From: Mycolicibacterium sp. P1-18
GTDB taxonomy: Bacteria; Actinomycetota; Actinomycetes; Mycobacteriales; Mycobacteriaceae
Direction: 5' to 3'
Assembly (NCBI RefSeq): GCF_008329535.1
Contig: NZ_NPKR01000015.1
Location: 62,001-126,000 of the forward strand
Length of the DNA stretch: 64,000 nucleotides
Numbering within the stretch: the stretch's first letter is position 1; the number at the start of each line of letters is the position of its first letter. The notes beneath the pieces were generated by a model. The model saw only the letters and a list, made by a program, of their open reading frames with translations, was not told the DNA's origin and did no database searches. Both the position numbers and the translations under genes were made by a program. Shown here in pieces: positions 8,529-20,517 of the stretch.

Positions 8529-9383
8529 GTGACCGAGGCAGTGACCGAGGACGTGATCGCGCCGACCCGGCGGCCGGCCCTGTCGCCGTCGCGCGCCAGC
8601 GACTTCAAGCAGTGCCCGCTGCTCTACCGACTGCGCGCCATCGACAGGCTGCCGGAGCCGTCCTCGCCAGCCCAGGTCCGCGGCACGGTGGTGCACGGCG
8701 CGCTGGAACTGCTCTACGCACTGCCCGCGGCCAGCCGGGTGCCCGCCACCGCCACGAACCTGGTCGAGCCGGCCTGGGCCGAGATGACCGCATCTCGCCC
8801 CGAGCTTGCCGCGGACCTCGAGCCGGCCCTCCGGGACAAGCTGCTCGACGAGGCCCGCGCGCTGGTGTCGGGGTACTACCGGCTGGAGGATCCGACGAAG
8901 TTCGAGCCGGAGAGTTGCGAACAGCGGGTGGAGGTCGAACTGTCCGACGGCACGCTGCTGCGCGGGTTCGTCGACCGGATCGACGTCGCCCCCACCGGTG
9001 AGCTGCGGGTGGTGGACTACAAGACCGGCAAGGCCCCCTCGGCCACCCGCGAACTCGCCGAGGCCAAGGCGCTGTTCCAGATGAAGTTCTACGCCGTGGC
9101 GCTGCTGCGGTCCCGCGGAGTACTGCCCGCCCGGCTTCGGCTCCTGTATCTGGCCGACGTTCAGGTGCTGGACTACACGCCCGACCTCGACGAGCTGGTG
9201 CGCTTCGAGAAGACGTTGATGGCGATGTGGCAGGCCATCCAATCCGCGGGCGTCACCGGTGACTTCCGGCCCAAGCCGTCCCGGATGTGCGACTGGTGCG
9301 CCCACCACGAGCACTGCCCCACCTTCGGCGGCACGCCGCCGCCCTATCCCGGCTGGCCGGTCGGCGTGGAGCCCGCGGCATGA
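8529..9383 (+). CDS. RecB-family PD-(D/E)XK exonuclease with C-terminal cysteine cluster
   Basis: 284 residues from GTG at 8529. The protein opens with RPALSPSRASDFKQCPLLYRLR, typical of Cas4/AddB-like nucleases, and has the catalytic PD-(D/E)XK signature in RVVDYKTGK near residues 160-170. The first cysteine (KQC, near residue 30) and the C-terminal C-x2-C-x5-C in MCDWCAHHEHC are arranged like a 4Fe-4S-binding set. It corresponds to Rv2119. Probable single-strand DNA nuclease in repair; the substrate is inferred only. It overlaps the next gene by ATGA, suggesting translational coupling. Confidence 0.9.
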   Translation: MTEAVTEDVIAPTRRPALSPSRASDFKQCPLLYRLRAIDRLPEPSSPAQVRGTVVHGALELLYALPAASRVPATATNLVEPAWAEMTASRPELAADLEPALRDKLLDEARALVSGYYRLEDPTKFEPESCEQRVEVELSDGTLLRGFVDRIDVAPTGELRVVDYKTGKAPSATRELAEAKALFQMKFYAVALLRSRGVLPARLRLLYLADVQVLDYTPDLDELVRFEKTLMAMWQAIQSAGVTGDFRPKPSRMCDWCAHHEHCPTFGGTPPPYPGWPVGVEPAA

Positions 9384-10165
9384 GCGACGGCTTCTACCGC
9401 CGGCTCGACTCCGACGGCGACGACGAGGTCTTCGAGTCGACCGAGGGCACGGCGAGCAACTGGGACACCAAGATTCAGCACGGGTCCCCGCCCCTGGCCC
9501 TGATGACGAAGGCCGTGGAGGAGCACGCGGCGGGGTCGTCGCTGCGCATCGGGCGGCTGACCCTCGACATCCTCGGCGCCATCCCGGTGGCGCCGGTGCG
9601 GGTGCGGGCCTGGACCCAGCGCCCGGGAGCACGGATCTCGCTGATGTGCGCCGAGATGACGCCCGTGGGATCGGAGCGACCCGTGGCCCGGGTGTCGGCC
9701 TGGCTGCTGGCCACCTCCGACACCGCGGACGTGGCCACCGACCGCTACCCACCCATGGTGGAGGGTGAGAGCGTGCCGCCCGCCCACGGCTGGGCGGGGG
9801 CGCCCGGATATCTGGAGCGGGTCAGCTGGCGCACCCAGGCCACCGGGCCGGACGAGGCCCAGGTCGGCTGGCTCAGGGCGCTGGTCCCGCTGGTGGCCGG
9901 CGAGGACACCACCGACGTGCAGCGGCTCGCCATGGTGGTCGACTCGGCCAACGGCGTCGGCGCGGTCCTCGACCCCGAACGGTTCCTGTTCATGAACACC
10001 GACACGTCGGTGCACCTGCACCGGGCGCCCGAGGGCGAGGACTTCGGCCTGCGCTCCCGGGCGTCGATCGGTCCGGACGGCATCGGTGCGACCACCGCGG
10101 AGATCTTCGACCGCCGGGGCTTCGTCGGCACGTCGGTTCAGACGCTGCTGGTGCAACGGCGTTGA
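9380..10165 (+). CDS. TesB-like acyl-CoA thioesterase family protein
   Basis: 261 residues from an ATG that overlaps the upstream TGA. The sequence has a double-hotdog layout: first half with WDTKIQHGSPPLALMTKA and RLTLDILGAIPVAP, a linker, and a second half with VVDSANGVGAVLDP and the end RGFVGTSVQTLLVQ. These are features of the acyl-CoA thioesterase superfamily found in actinobacteria. It probably hydrolyses acyl-CoAs in the cytoplasm; the substrate is unknown. The 4-bp overlap with the nuclease gene makes them one transcription unit, although the functions look unrelated. Confidence 0.82.
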   Translation: MSDGFYRRLDSDGDDEVFESTEGTASNWDTKIQHGSPPLALMTKAVEEHAAGSSLRIGRLTLDILGAIPVAPVRVRAWTQRPGARISLMCAEMTPVGSERPVARVSAWLLATSDTADVATDRYPPMVEGESVPPAHGWAGAPGYLERVSWRTQATGPDEAQVGWLRALVPLVAGEDTTDVQRLAMVVDSANGVGAVLDPERFLFMNTDTSVHLHRAPEGEDFGLRSRASIGPDGIGATTAEIFDRRGFVGTSVQTLLVQRR

Positions 10166-10173
10166 GGCCCAGG

Positions 10174-11550
10174 TCAATTCAGCGGCGTCAGATCCTGCAG
10201 CATCGTCGGCAGCAGCTCGCTGACCGTCGGATGGATGTGCATCGTCCGTGAGATGGCGGTGTAGGGCAGCTTGGCGGTCATCACGTCGAGGATGTCCTGA
10301 ACCACCTCGTCACCGCCGACTCCGAGGATCGACGCCCCTAGAATCTCGTGGGTCTCCGCGTCGACGACGACCTTCATGAAGCCCCGGGTCTCGCCCTTCT
10401 CGACGGCGCGGCCCACCTTGGTCATGGGCCGCTTGCCCACCAGTGCCTTGCGGCCCGACTTGCGGACCTCGTCGGCGGTCAGGCCCGCCCGGCCGAGCGG
10501 CGGGTCGACGTACAGCGCATAGGTCGGGACGCGGTCGCTGACGCGGCGCGGATCGTCGTCGAGGAGGTTGGCCGCCACGATCTCGAAGTCGTTGTAGGAC
10601 GTGTGGGTGAAGGCGCCCTTGCCGTTGCAGTCACCCATCGCCCACACCCCGTCGACGGACGTGCGGAGCTGGTCGTCGACCACGACGTAGCCGCGCTCGT
10701 CGGTCTCGATCCCGGCGACGTCGAGCCCGAGGTCGTCGGTGTTGGGCCGGCGACCGGTCGCCACCAGCAGGTGGCTGCCCGAGATGGGGTCGGCGCCGTC
10801 GCGAGGAAACAGGTCGAAGCCGGAACCGTTGCCGTGCTTGACGATCCGCATGCCAGTCGCACCGACGTGAACGTCGACGCCCTCGCCCTCCAGGATCTCC
10901 TGGATCGCCGCGGACACGTCCTCGTCCTCACGGGCGGTCACCCGTGAGCCTCGCTCGACGACGGTGACGCGGGCGCCGAAGCGGCGGTACATCTGCGCGA
11001 ACTCCAGCCCGATGTAGCTGCCGCCGATGATCACCAGGTGGTCGGGCACGACGTCGAGTTCGAGGATGCCGACGTTGGTCAGGTAGTCGACGTCGTCCAG
11101 GCCCGGGATCGGCGGCGCGGTCGCCCGGCCGCCGACGTTGAGGAAGATCTTGTCGGCCTCGAGAACCTGGTCGTCGACCCGGATGGTGTGGGGTCCCTCG
11201 AAGCGGGCGTGGCCGCGGATGAACGTACATCCGTCCATGCCCTCGAGCCACGATTCGAGGCCGCGCCTGTCGTTCTGACTGATCTCGTCCTTGCGCGCCT
11301 TGACCCTTGCCATGTCGACGACGACGTCGCCGGTCGTGATCCCGTACTCCGCGCCGCGGCGCGCGGCGTGGGCGACGTGGGCGCTGGCGACCAGCGTCTT
11401 GGTGGGGATGCAGCCGGTGTTGACGCACGTGCCGCCGACCAGCTTGCGTTCGATCACGGCCACCGTCTGGCCGGCCGCGGTCAGCCTGCCCGCCAGTGGC
11501 GGCCCGGCCTGCCCCGCGCCGACGATGATCGCGTCGTACTTCGTCGTCAC
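10174..11550 (-). CDS. FAD-dependent pyridine nucleotide-disulfide oxidoreductase (mercuric reductase/Lpd-like)
   Basis: 458 residues from GTG at 11550, where the N-terminal FAD-binding motif begins (TTKYDAIIVGAGQAGPPLA). The redox-active disulfide is in GGTCVNTGCIPTKTL (about residues 39-53). A second Rossmann motif for NAD(P)H is IIGGSYIGLEFAQMYRRFG, and ATGRRPNTDDLGL plus VWAMGDCNGKGAFTHTSY are the standard FAD-contact regions. The C-terminal dimerisation domain contains the catalytic His in HIHPTVSELLPTML. This type covers mercuric reductase, dihydrolipoamide dehydrogenase and soluble transhydrogenase paralogues; no heavy-metal domain or mer genes are nearby, so the substrate is open. The downstream neighbour on the same strand is unrelated. 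Confidence 0.9.
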   Translation of the reverse strand: MTTKYDAIIVGAGQAGPPLAGRLTAAGQTVAVIERKLVGGTCVNTGCIPTKTLVASAHVAHAARRGAEYGITTGDVVVDMARVKARKDEISQNDRRGLESWLEGMDGCTFIRGHARFEGPHTIRVDDQVLEADKIFLNVGGRATAPPIPGLDDVDYLTNVGILELDVVPDHLVIIGGSYIGLEFAQMYRRFGARVTVVERGSRVTAREDEDVSAAIQEILEGEGVDVHVGATGMRIVKHGNGSGFDLFPRDGADPISGSHLLVATGRRPNTDDLGLDVAGIETDERGYVVVDDQLRTSVDGVWAMGDCNGKGAFTHTSYNDFEIVAANLLDDDPRRVSDRVPTYALYVDPPLGRAGLTADEVRKSGRKALVGKRPMTKVGRAVEKGETRGFMKVVVDAETHEILGASILGVGGDEVVQDILDVMTAKLPYTAISRTMHIHPTVSELLPTMLQDLTPLN

Positions 11551-11558
11551 GCCGGCCC

Positions 11559-12044
11559 TCAGAACGCGGTCGACGCGAGGGCGACGACGGCCAGGCCGCC
11601 GAGCACCGCGATCGCGTCCTCGGTCAAGGCGACGGGGAGGTCGCGCCCGCCGTTGGCGGCGACCAGGCGGCTGCGGGCCTGGTAGCCGCCGAGCGTGCCC
11701 AGCACGCCGCCGATCATGCCGGCCCCGATGCCGAGGATGGTGTGGTGCGTGCCCGCCCCGATGACGGCGCCGGCGAACGCGCCCGTCAGCAGTCGCGTGA
11801 CGAACTGCGCCGGCACGGTCCGGCTGGGCGTCTTGGGCAGCTGATCGGTCACCAGTTCGACGACCAGCAGGACGGTGAGCACGCCGACGGTGACGGGATG
11901 CCCGACCCATTGCGCCCAGGTGCCGTCCACCGGCAGCCAGCCGAGCAGGGCTCCCCAGGCGACCATGGCCGGAGGGGTCAGCGCGCGAAGTCCGGCCACG
12001 ACACCGATGAGCAGAGCGAAGACGATCACCAGGACTTGCGTCAT
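11559..12044 (-). CDS. DUF4126-type membrane protein, Rv2120c-like
   Basis: 161 residues with four or five hydrophobic segments (about 5-30, 48-68, 88-112, 115-130, 142-161). It includes GLRALTPPAMVAW near the N-terminus and a glycine-rich segment HHTILGIGAGMIGGVLGTLGG, which fit the DUF4126 family of small membrane proteins. The position between the RecB nuclease and hisG matches M. tuberculosis Rv2120c. The start is ATG at 12044. No function is established. It ends 8 bp before the oxidoreductase start, so the two are likely co-transcribed. Confidence 0.82.
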   Translation of the reverse strand: MTQVLVIVFALLIGVVAGLRALTPPAMVAWGALLGWLPVDGTWAQWVGHPVTVGVLTVLLVVELVTDQLPKTPSRTVPAQFVTRLLTGAFAGAVIGAGTHHTILGIGAGMIGGVLGTLGGYQARSRLVAANGGRDLPVALTEDAIAVLGGLAVVALASTAF

Positions 12045-12068
12045 GGCTGGAAAGCTAACACTGAATGC

Positions 12069-12920
12069 TCAGAAGCGGCAGAACCTGATGTCCGACGCCA
12101 GGATCGCCTTGGCGCCGATGGCCGCCAACTCGTCCATGATGGCGTTGACGGTGCGGCGCGGCACCAGCGCACGCACTGCGACCCAGGCGGGGTCGGCCAG
12201 CGGCGCGATGGTCGGCGACTCGAGCCCGGGGGTGACGGCCGTCGCCTGGTCCAAAACCGTTCGTGGGCAGTCGTAGTCGAGCATGAGGTACTGCTGACCG
12301 AACACCACGCCCTGGACGCGTCCGGCGAGTTGGTCGCGCGCCCGCTCCGTCGACGGGTCCGGCTCGGCGCGCTCGATCAGGATGGCCTCCGAGTCGCACA
12401 GCGGCTCACCGAAGGCCACCAGGCCGTGCAGACCCAACGTGCGGCCCGTTCCCACGATGTCGGCGATGACGTCGGCGAGGCCCAGCTGCACCGAGATCTC
12501 GACGGCCCCGTCGAGACGGATGACGGTGGCCTCGATGCCCTTGGCGGCCAGGTCCTTTCGCACCAGGTTCGGATAGGCGGTGGCGATGCGCTTGCCCGCC
12601 AAGCCGTCGGTGGTCCACGCGGGACCCCCCGGTGCGGCGTAGCGGAAGCTCGACGAGCCGAAGCCGAGCGCCAACCGCTCCTGAACGGGCGCATCCGATT
12701 CCTGCGCGAGGTCACGTCCGGTGATGCCGAAGTCGAGCTCACCGGATCCGACGTAGATCGCGATGTCCTTGGGCCGCAAGAAGAAGAACTCGACGTTGTT
12801 CGACGGGTCGACGACCGTCAGGTCCTTGGGGTCGCGACGGCGCCGGTAGCCGGCCTCGGAGAGGATCTCGGCCGCCGACTCGCTGAGTGCGCCCTTGTTG
12901 GGGACGGCGACGCGGAGCAT
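12069..12920 (-). CDS. hisG: ATP phosphoribosyltransferase HisG (long form)
   Basis: 283 residues from ATG at 12920, matching the M. tuberculosis N-terminus MLRVAVPNKGALSE. A GTG at 12944 would add eight residues and overlap the hisE stop. Catalytic features: FFLRPKDIAIYVGSGELDFGITG, and the PRPP-binding stretch with GLHGLVAFGEPLCDSEA. The last ~75 residues form the ACT-like regulatory domain by which histidine inhibits the long-form enzyme. It catalyses the first step of histidine synthesis, condensing ATP and PRPP. It directly follows hisE on the same strand, 20 bp apart. Confidence 0.98.
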   Translation of the reverse strand: MLRVAVPNKGALSESAAEILSEAGYRRRRDPKDLTVVDPSNNVEFFFLRPKDIAIYVGSGELDFGITGRDLAQESDAPVQERLALGFGSSSFRYAAPGGPAWTTDGLAGKRIATAYPNLVRKDLAAKGIEATVIRLDGAVEISVQLGLADVIADIVGTGRTLGLHGLVAFGEPLCDSEAILIERAEPDPSTERARDQLAGRVQGVVFGQQYLMLDYDCPRTVLDQATAVTPGLESPTIAPLADPAWVAVRALVPRRTVNAIMDELAAIGAKAILASDIRFCRF

Positions 12921-12940
12921 GTTGCCGTTCGAGGAATCGT

Positions 12941-13222
12941 TCACAGCTTGGCGTACACGTCGTCGAGGGTCAGGCCCCGCGAGATCATCAGGACCTGCGT
13001 CCAATACAAGAGCTGGCTGATCTCGCCCGCCAGCTCGTCGTCGCTCTCGTGTTCGGCGGCCAGCCAGACCTCGCCGGCCTCCTCGAGGACCTTCTTGCCC
13101 AGTCCGTGGACGCCACCGTCCAACGCCTTGACGGTGCCACTGCCTGCGGGTCGGGTCTGCGCGCGCTCGCTGAGTTCGGCGAACAGCGCGTCGAAGGTCT
13201 TCACGGCTGGCGATTGTTCCAC
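12941..13222 (-). CDS. hisE: phosphoribosyl-ATP pyrophosphatase HisE
   Basis: 93 residues from GTG at 13222. The MazG-like fold is recognised by the metal-binding helix KKVLEEAGEVWLAAEH and ISQLLYWTQVLM. It carries out the second step of histidine synthesis, PR-ATP to PR-AMP plus pyrophosphate. In many bacteria hisE is fused to hisI; here it stands alone before hisG, as in M. tuberculosis Rv2122c-Rv2121c. The C-terminus SLDDVYAKL-like end is conserved. Confidence 0.97.
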   Translation of the reverse strand: MEQSPAVKTFDALFAELSERAQTRPAGSGTVKALDGGVHGLGKKVLEEAGEVWLAAEHESDDELAGEISQLLYWTQVLMISRGLTLDDVYAKL

Positions 13223-13247
13223 GTCAACCGTCGCCGCGTCACGGCGG

Positions 13248-14729
13248 TTAGGCGTTGGCGGCGGGCTTCTGGGTCGCCAGCACCTGCCCGTGCATGTCCT
13301 CCAGCGACACGCCCTTGGTCTCCATCACCCAACGCCAGACGAAGATGCCGGAGAGCACCGCGCACAGACCGTAGAACCCGTAGGCGATGCCGAGGTGGTC
13401 GCGCAGACCGGGGAACGTGACGGTGATCAGCCAGTTGGCCGTCCACTGGCCGGCGGCGGCCAGGCCGAGCGCGGCGGCGCGGATGCGGTTGGGGAACATT
13501 TCGCCGAGCAGCACCCAGACCACCGGACCCCAGGACATGCCGAAGGACACGACGAACAGGTTGGCCGCGATCAGCGCGATCACGCCCGAGGCCCCGGGCA
13601 GGCTCGGGGTGCCGTCCGGTCCGAGGGAGGCGTTCGCGAAGATCACCGACATCGTGATCAACGTGATCGCCATGCCGGTCGACCCGATGAGCAGCAGCGG
13701 CTTGCGGCCGATCTTGTCGATCAGCGCGATGGCGATCAACGTGGTGGCGACGTTGATGACCGAGGTGATCACCGTGTAGATGGCCGACTGGTCGGCGCTG
13801 AAGCCGACGGCCTGCCACAGCACGTTGGAGTAGTAGAAGATCACGTTGATGCCGACGAACTGCTGGAACACCGACAGTCCGAGCCCGACCCAGACGATGC
13901 CGTAGAAGTTGAGGAAGCTGCCGCCCGGCTTGCGCATGTCCTTCCACGACGGCTTGTCCTCACGCTCCAGGGTGTCCTGGATGCGGGTGATCGTGATCTC
14001 CAGGTTCTTCTGGCCGAGCAGCGTGCTGAGCACCCTGCGGGCCTCGGGGATCTGATGGCTGGCCACCAGATACCGCGGCGACTCCGGGATGGTGAACGCC
14101 AGCAATCCGTACACGACGGCGGGGATGGCCATCACCAGGAACATCCAGCGCCACGCGTCGAGGCCGAACCACAGCGGCTCGTTGGGGCCACCAGCCAGCC
14201 ACTGCAGCAGGTAATTGACGGCGAACGACAGGAAGATGCCCGAGACGATGGCGAGTTGCTGCAGCGATCCGAGCCGACCCCGGATGCCCGGCGGCGACGT
14301 CTCGGCGATGTAGGCCGGCGCGATCACCGACGCCACGCCGACGCCGATGCCGCCGACCACGCGGAACAGCACGACGATCTCCACGTTGGGCGCGAACGCC
14401 GTTCCGAACGCACTGACCAGGAAGAACAGCGCCGCGATCTTCATGACCGCGATGCGGCCGATCTTGTCGGCGATGCGGCCTGCGGTCATGGCGCCCACCG
14501 CGGCGCCGAGCAGCGCCGACGCGACGGCGAAGCCCAACTCGGTGTTGCCGATCCCGAAGTCCTCCTGGATCGAGTCGACGGCGCCGTTGATCACCGCGCT
14601 GTCGTAGCCGAACAGCAGCCCGCCAAGGGCCGCCACCCCGGCGATGCGCACCGCAGTGCGACCGGAGGAGAAGTCTTCGTCCGAAATCGCCGACGGGCCG
14701 TCGGATACTGGTGGTCCCTGACCGGCCAT
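13248..14729 (-). CDS. MFS sugar porter (sugar:H+ symporter family)
   Basis: 493 residues with 12 predicted membrane segments. Sugar-porter signatures are present: GGLLFGYDSAVINGA in TM1, the GRIADKIGR loop, RVVGGIGVGVASV, the PESPRYL motif before the central loop, FQQFVGINVIFYYSN in TM7, DKIGRKPLL and the end VMETKGVSLEDM. Homologues transport glucose or other hexoses with protons. I recall glucose and sugar permeases at this locus near metH/hisG in M. smegmatis (GlcP-type), so glucose is a plausible substrate, but the sequence alone does not fix it. M. tuberculosis has none at this position as far as I recall. The Shine-Dalgarno site lies in a possible hairpin. Confidence 0.92.
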   Translation of the reverse strand: MAGQGPPVSDGPSAISDEDFSSGRTAVRIAGVAALGGLLFGYDSAVINGAVDSIQEDFGIGNTELGFAVASALLGAAVGAMTAGRIADKIGRIAVMKIAALFFLVSAFGTAFAPNVEIVVLFRVVGGIGVGVASVIAPAYIAETSPPGIRGRLGSLQQLAIVSGIFLSFAVNYLLQWLAGGPNEPLWFGLDAWRWMFLVMAIPAVVYGLLAFTIPESPRYLVASHQIPEARRVLSTLLGQKNLEITITRIQDTLEREDKPSWKDMRKPGGSFLNFYGIVWVGLGLSVFQQFVGINVIFYYSNVLWQAVGFSADQSAIYTVITSVINVATTLIAIALIDKIGRKPLLLIGSTGMAITLITMSVIFANASLGPDGTPSLPGASGVIALIAANLFVVSFGMSWGPVVWVLLGEMFPNRIRAAALGLAAAGQWTANWLITVTFPGLRDHLGIAYGFYGLCAVLSGIFVWRWVMETKGVSLEDMHGQVLATQKPAANA

Positions 14730-14731
14730 GG

Positions 14732-14782
14732 GGTGTCCTTTCGCAACACTGCGCGGTGCTCGTCACATAACGATAGGACACC
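14732..14782 (-). promoter_or_regulatory. possible SD-masking hairpin upstream of the sugar porter
   Basis: GGTGTCCT at 14732-14739 and AGGACACC at 14775-14782 are perfect 8-base complements. On the minus strand the arm next to the ATG at 14729 contains the ribosome-binding core AAAGGA, so pairing would mask it. The 35-base loop is long. It may alternatively be an operator half-site pair. Confidence 0.4.
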
Positions 14783-14868
14783 GTGGCGGTCGAAATGGCC
14801 GTATGCCACTTGGCAATTCGACGATCTTGACCGTGTCGGACGCCAGCGAACGGCGAGTTACGCCGAAC

Positions 14869-15573
14869 TCAGTGGTGCGCTTGCGATCCCACTCCGTCAG
14901 CAACGCTGAGCTCGGCGTGGATCGCGCGCAACGCGGCCACGTCGACCCCAGCCAGCGACACCACGTGGCGGCGCCGGGGTCCCTCGGGCACCTCGACGTC
15001 GTTGGGCACGACCAGCACCGGGCACCCGGCGGCCTCGGCTGCCGATGCCCCCGTCACCGAGTCCTCGATGGCCAGGCACTGCGCGGGGTCGACGCCCAGC
15101 AAGTGCGCCGCCCGCAGATACGGGTCCGGTGCGGGCTTGGCGTCCTCGACCTCGTCGCCACACACCGACGCCGAGAAGTAATGACTGCCAATGCTCTTCA
15201 GAGCGCGTTCGGTGAGCGCGCGACGCGTGTTGGTGACCAACGCCATTGGGACGCCGGCCGCGGTCAACGCGTCGAGCAACTCCCGGGCACCGGGCAGCCA
15301 CGTCAGGCCCTGCTCGAAGAGCTCGCCGGTGTAGTCGTGCAACCAGTCCGCCGAGTCCTCCATCGCGACCGGATCCTGGTCCAGACCGAGATCGGTGTAG
15401 ACGATGCGCATCAGCCCCTCCGAGGAGCTGCCCACGGTGCTGGTACGCACCTCGGGGGTCAGCACGCCGCCCAGGCGCGCATACAGCGCCTGCAGCGAGA
15501 CGTCCCACAGCTTCTCGGAGTCGACGAGGGTGCCGTCCATGTCGAACAGGACGGCCTTGAGCTCCACGTTCAC
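14869..15573 (-). CDS. HAD-superfamily phosphatase (beta-phosphoglucomutase-like)
   Basis: 234 residues from GTG at 15573, two bases after the metH stop. The N-terminus has the nucleophile motif LFDMDGTLVDSE, with a cap helix region from about residue 20 to 85. Motif II is LVTNTRR with Thr, motif III the Lys in DAKPAPDPYL, and motif IV IEDSVTGASAA with acidic residues. These mark a DhaK/PGMB-type HAD hydrolase acting on a small phosphate ester or nucleotide. The tight packing behind metH suggests co-transcription; any role in methionine or one-carbon metabolism is inference. Confidence 0.9.
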   Translation of the reverse strand: MNVELKAVLFDMDGTLVDSEKLWDVSLQALYARLGGVLTPEVRTSTVGSSSEGLMRIVYTDLGLDQDPVAMEDSADWLHDYTGELFEQGLTWLPGARELLDALTAAGVPMALVTNTRRALTERALKSIGSHYFSASVCGDEVEDAKPAPDPYLRAAHLLGVDPAQCLAIEDSVTGASAAEAAGCPVLVVPNDVEVPEGPRRRHVVSLAGVDVAALRAIHAELSVADGVGSQAHH

Positions 15574-15575
15574 CT

Positions 15576-19343
<3,768 letters not shown>

Positions 19344-19349
19344 GTGCAC

Positions 19350-19446
19350 TCCTTCCGTAGCGGAAGGCGTCCTTAGCTCTGCCGAGCGTGGCGGCCGCCG
19401 GACGGGGACTGAGCCCCCCTGGCAACCGTTGCAACGCCTCTCGACC
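19350..19446 (-). ncRNA. candidate structured metH leader, SAH-riboswitch-like
   Basis: Read on the minus strand, the leader holds GAG, then AGGCGT (19434-19439), TGCA (19430-19433), CCAGG (19418-19422), two GC hairpins (GGGG/CCCC and the palindrome GGCGGCCGCC), then ACGCCT (19365-19370) just ahead of the Shine-Dalgarno site. AGGCGT and ACGCCT are exact complements, placed like the pseudoknot arms of S-adenosylhomocysteine riboswitches, whose conserved cores also contain UGCA and CCAGG. A TAGACT -10-like hexamer lies just upstream. The inserted hairpins and the imperfect first helix are not canonical, so the class is uncertain. Confidence 0.4.
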
Positions 19447-19652
19447 GAGCAAGTCTACGTCGTCGTCCTCACGACGGCTGGACGCCCACGTCATGGTCAA
19501 GATCACGGGCCGACGCGGGTGGCGTCGACGAGGTCTTGGTTACCCAGGGTAACGAGGCTGCCGCCGAAGGTATTTCACGGCGCCGCCGGCCCGTACGGCG
19601 ACCCGCCCGGCGATGGCGCTCGCCGGTGCCGGGCAGGGCTTACGCTGGCCTG
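19447..19652. other. intergenic region between metH and the PAC2 gene
   Basis: This divergent spacer should hold both promoters. On the minus side TAGACT near 19450-19455 is a plausible -10 for metH, with TTGACC further upstream but too distant to pair with it. I see no convincing promoter or operator for the plus-strand PAC2 gene and no small gene. Confidence 0.4.
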
Positions 19653-20513
19653 GTGACAGACCTGCCCAACCTGCAGGACACCATCATCGTGGCGGCCTTC
19701 GAAGGCTGGAACGACGCCGGTGACGCGGCCAGCGACGCCCTGGAGCACCTCGACGTGATCTGGGAAGCCGACACCATCGTCGAGATCGACGACGAGTCCT
19801 ACTACGACTACCAGGTGAATCGCCCGGTGATTCGCCAGATCGACGGCGTGACCCGCGAGCTGGTGTGGCCCTCCATGCGCATTTCGCACTGCCGCCCGCC
19901 CGGCAGCAACCGCGACATCGTCCTCATGCACGGCGTCGAGCCCAACATGCGGTGGCGAACGTTCTGCGCGGAGTTGCTGGCGATCGCCGAGAAGCTCAAC
20001 GTCGACACCGTCGTGATCCTGGGCGCGTTGCTGGCCGACACGCCGCACACCCGGCCGGTGCCGGTGTCCGGCGCCGCGTACTCCCCCGAATCGGCCAAGT
20101 TCTTCGGCCTCGAGGAGACCCGGTACGAAGGGCCGACCGGCATCGCCGGCGTCTTCCAGGACGCCTGCGTGGCCGCCGGAATCCCGGCCGTGACGTTCTG
20201 GGCCGCGGTGCCGCACTACGTGTCGCAGCCCCCCAATCCCAAGGCGACGGTGGCGCTGCTGCGCCGCGTCGAGGACGTCCTGGACATCGAGGTGCCCCTG
20301 GCCGACCTGCCGATCCAGGCCGAGGAATGGGAACAGGCCGTCACCGAGATGACCGCCGACGACGAGGAGATCGCCGAATACGTGCAGTCCCTCGAGGAGC
20401 GCGGCGACGCCGAGGTCGACATGACCGAGGCGCTGGGCAAGATCGACGGCGACGCGCTGGCCGCGGAGTTCGAGCGCTACCTGCGCCGACGCGGGCCCGG
20501 CTACCGCGGGTAG
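19653..20513 (+). CDS. PAC2-family protein, Rv2125-like
   Basis: 286 residues from GTG at 19653. Upstream in-frame codons exist but lack coding character. The PAC2 (proteasome assembly chaperone 2-like, DUF75) fold is supported by IIVAAFEGWNDAGDAASDAL at the N-terminus, a central VVILGALLADTPHTRPVPVSG and GPTGIAGVFQDACVAAGIPAV. The C-terminal ~60 residues are acidic and helical (EEIAEYVQSLEERGDAE). It matches Rv2125, next to metH in M. tuberculosis. Actinobacterial PAC2 proteins have no settled function; a link to the proteasome encoded nearby is only suggestive. Confidence 0.88.
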   Translation: MTDLPNLQDTIIVAAFEGWNDAGDAASDALEHLDVIWEADTIVEIDDESYYDYQVNRPVIRQIDGVTRELVWPSMRISHCRPPGSNRDIVLMHGVEPNMRWRTFCAELLAIAEKLNVDTVVILGALLADTPHTRPVPVSGAAYSPESAKFFGLEETRYEGPTGIAGVFQDACVAAGIPAVTFWAAVPHYVSQPPNPKATVALLRRVEDVLDIEVPLADLPIQAEEWEQAVTEMTADDEEIAEYVQSLEERGDAEVDMTEALGKIDGDALAAEFERYLRRRGPGYRG

Positions 20514-20517
20514 ACCG

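Noticed and set aside
10174..11550. Mercury resistance via mercuric reductase
   Set aside because: The reductase fold is present, but there is no heavy-metal-associated domain, no C-terminal vicinal cysteine pair and no merR/merB nearby.
11742..14909. 1055-codon plus-strand open frame across hisG, hisE and the sugar porter
   Set aside because: Antisense to three recognised genes; extreme Asp/Arg/Gly/His content.
19371..19455. SAM-I (S-box)-like stretch on the plus strand (GGACGGGGACTGAGCC ... GGCAACC)
   Set aside because: It would face the PAC2 gene, not metH, and lacks the later conserved GGTGCCAATTCC element; GCAAC-GTTGC symmetry explains the GGCAACC match.
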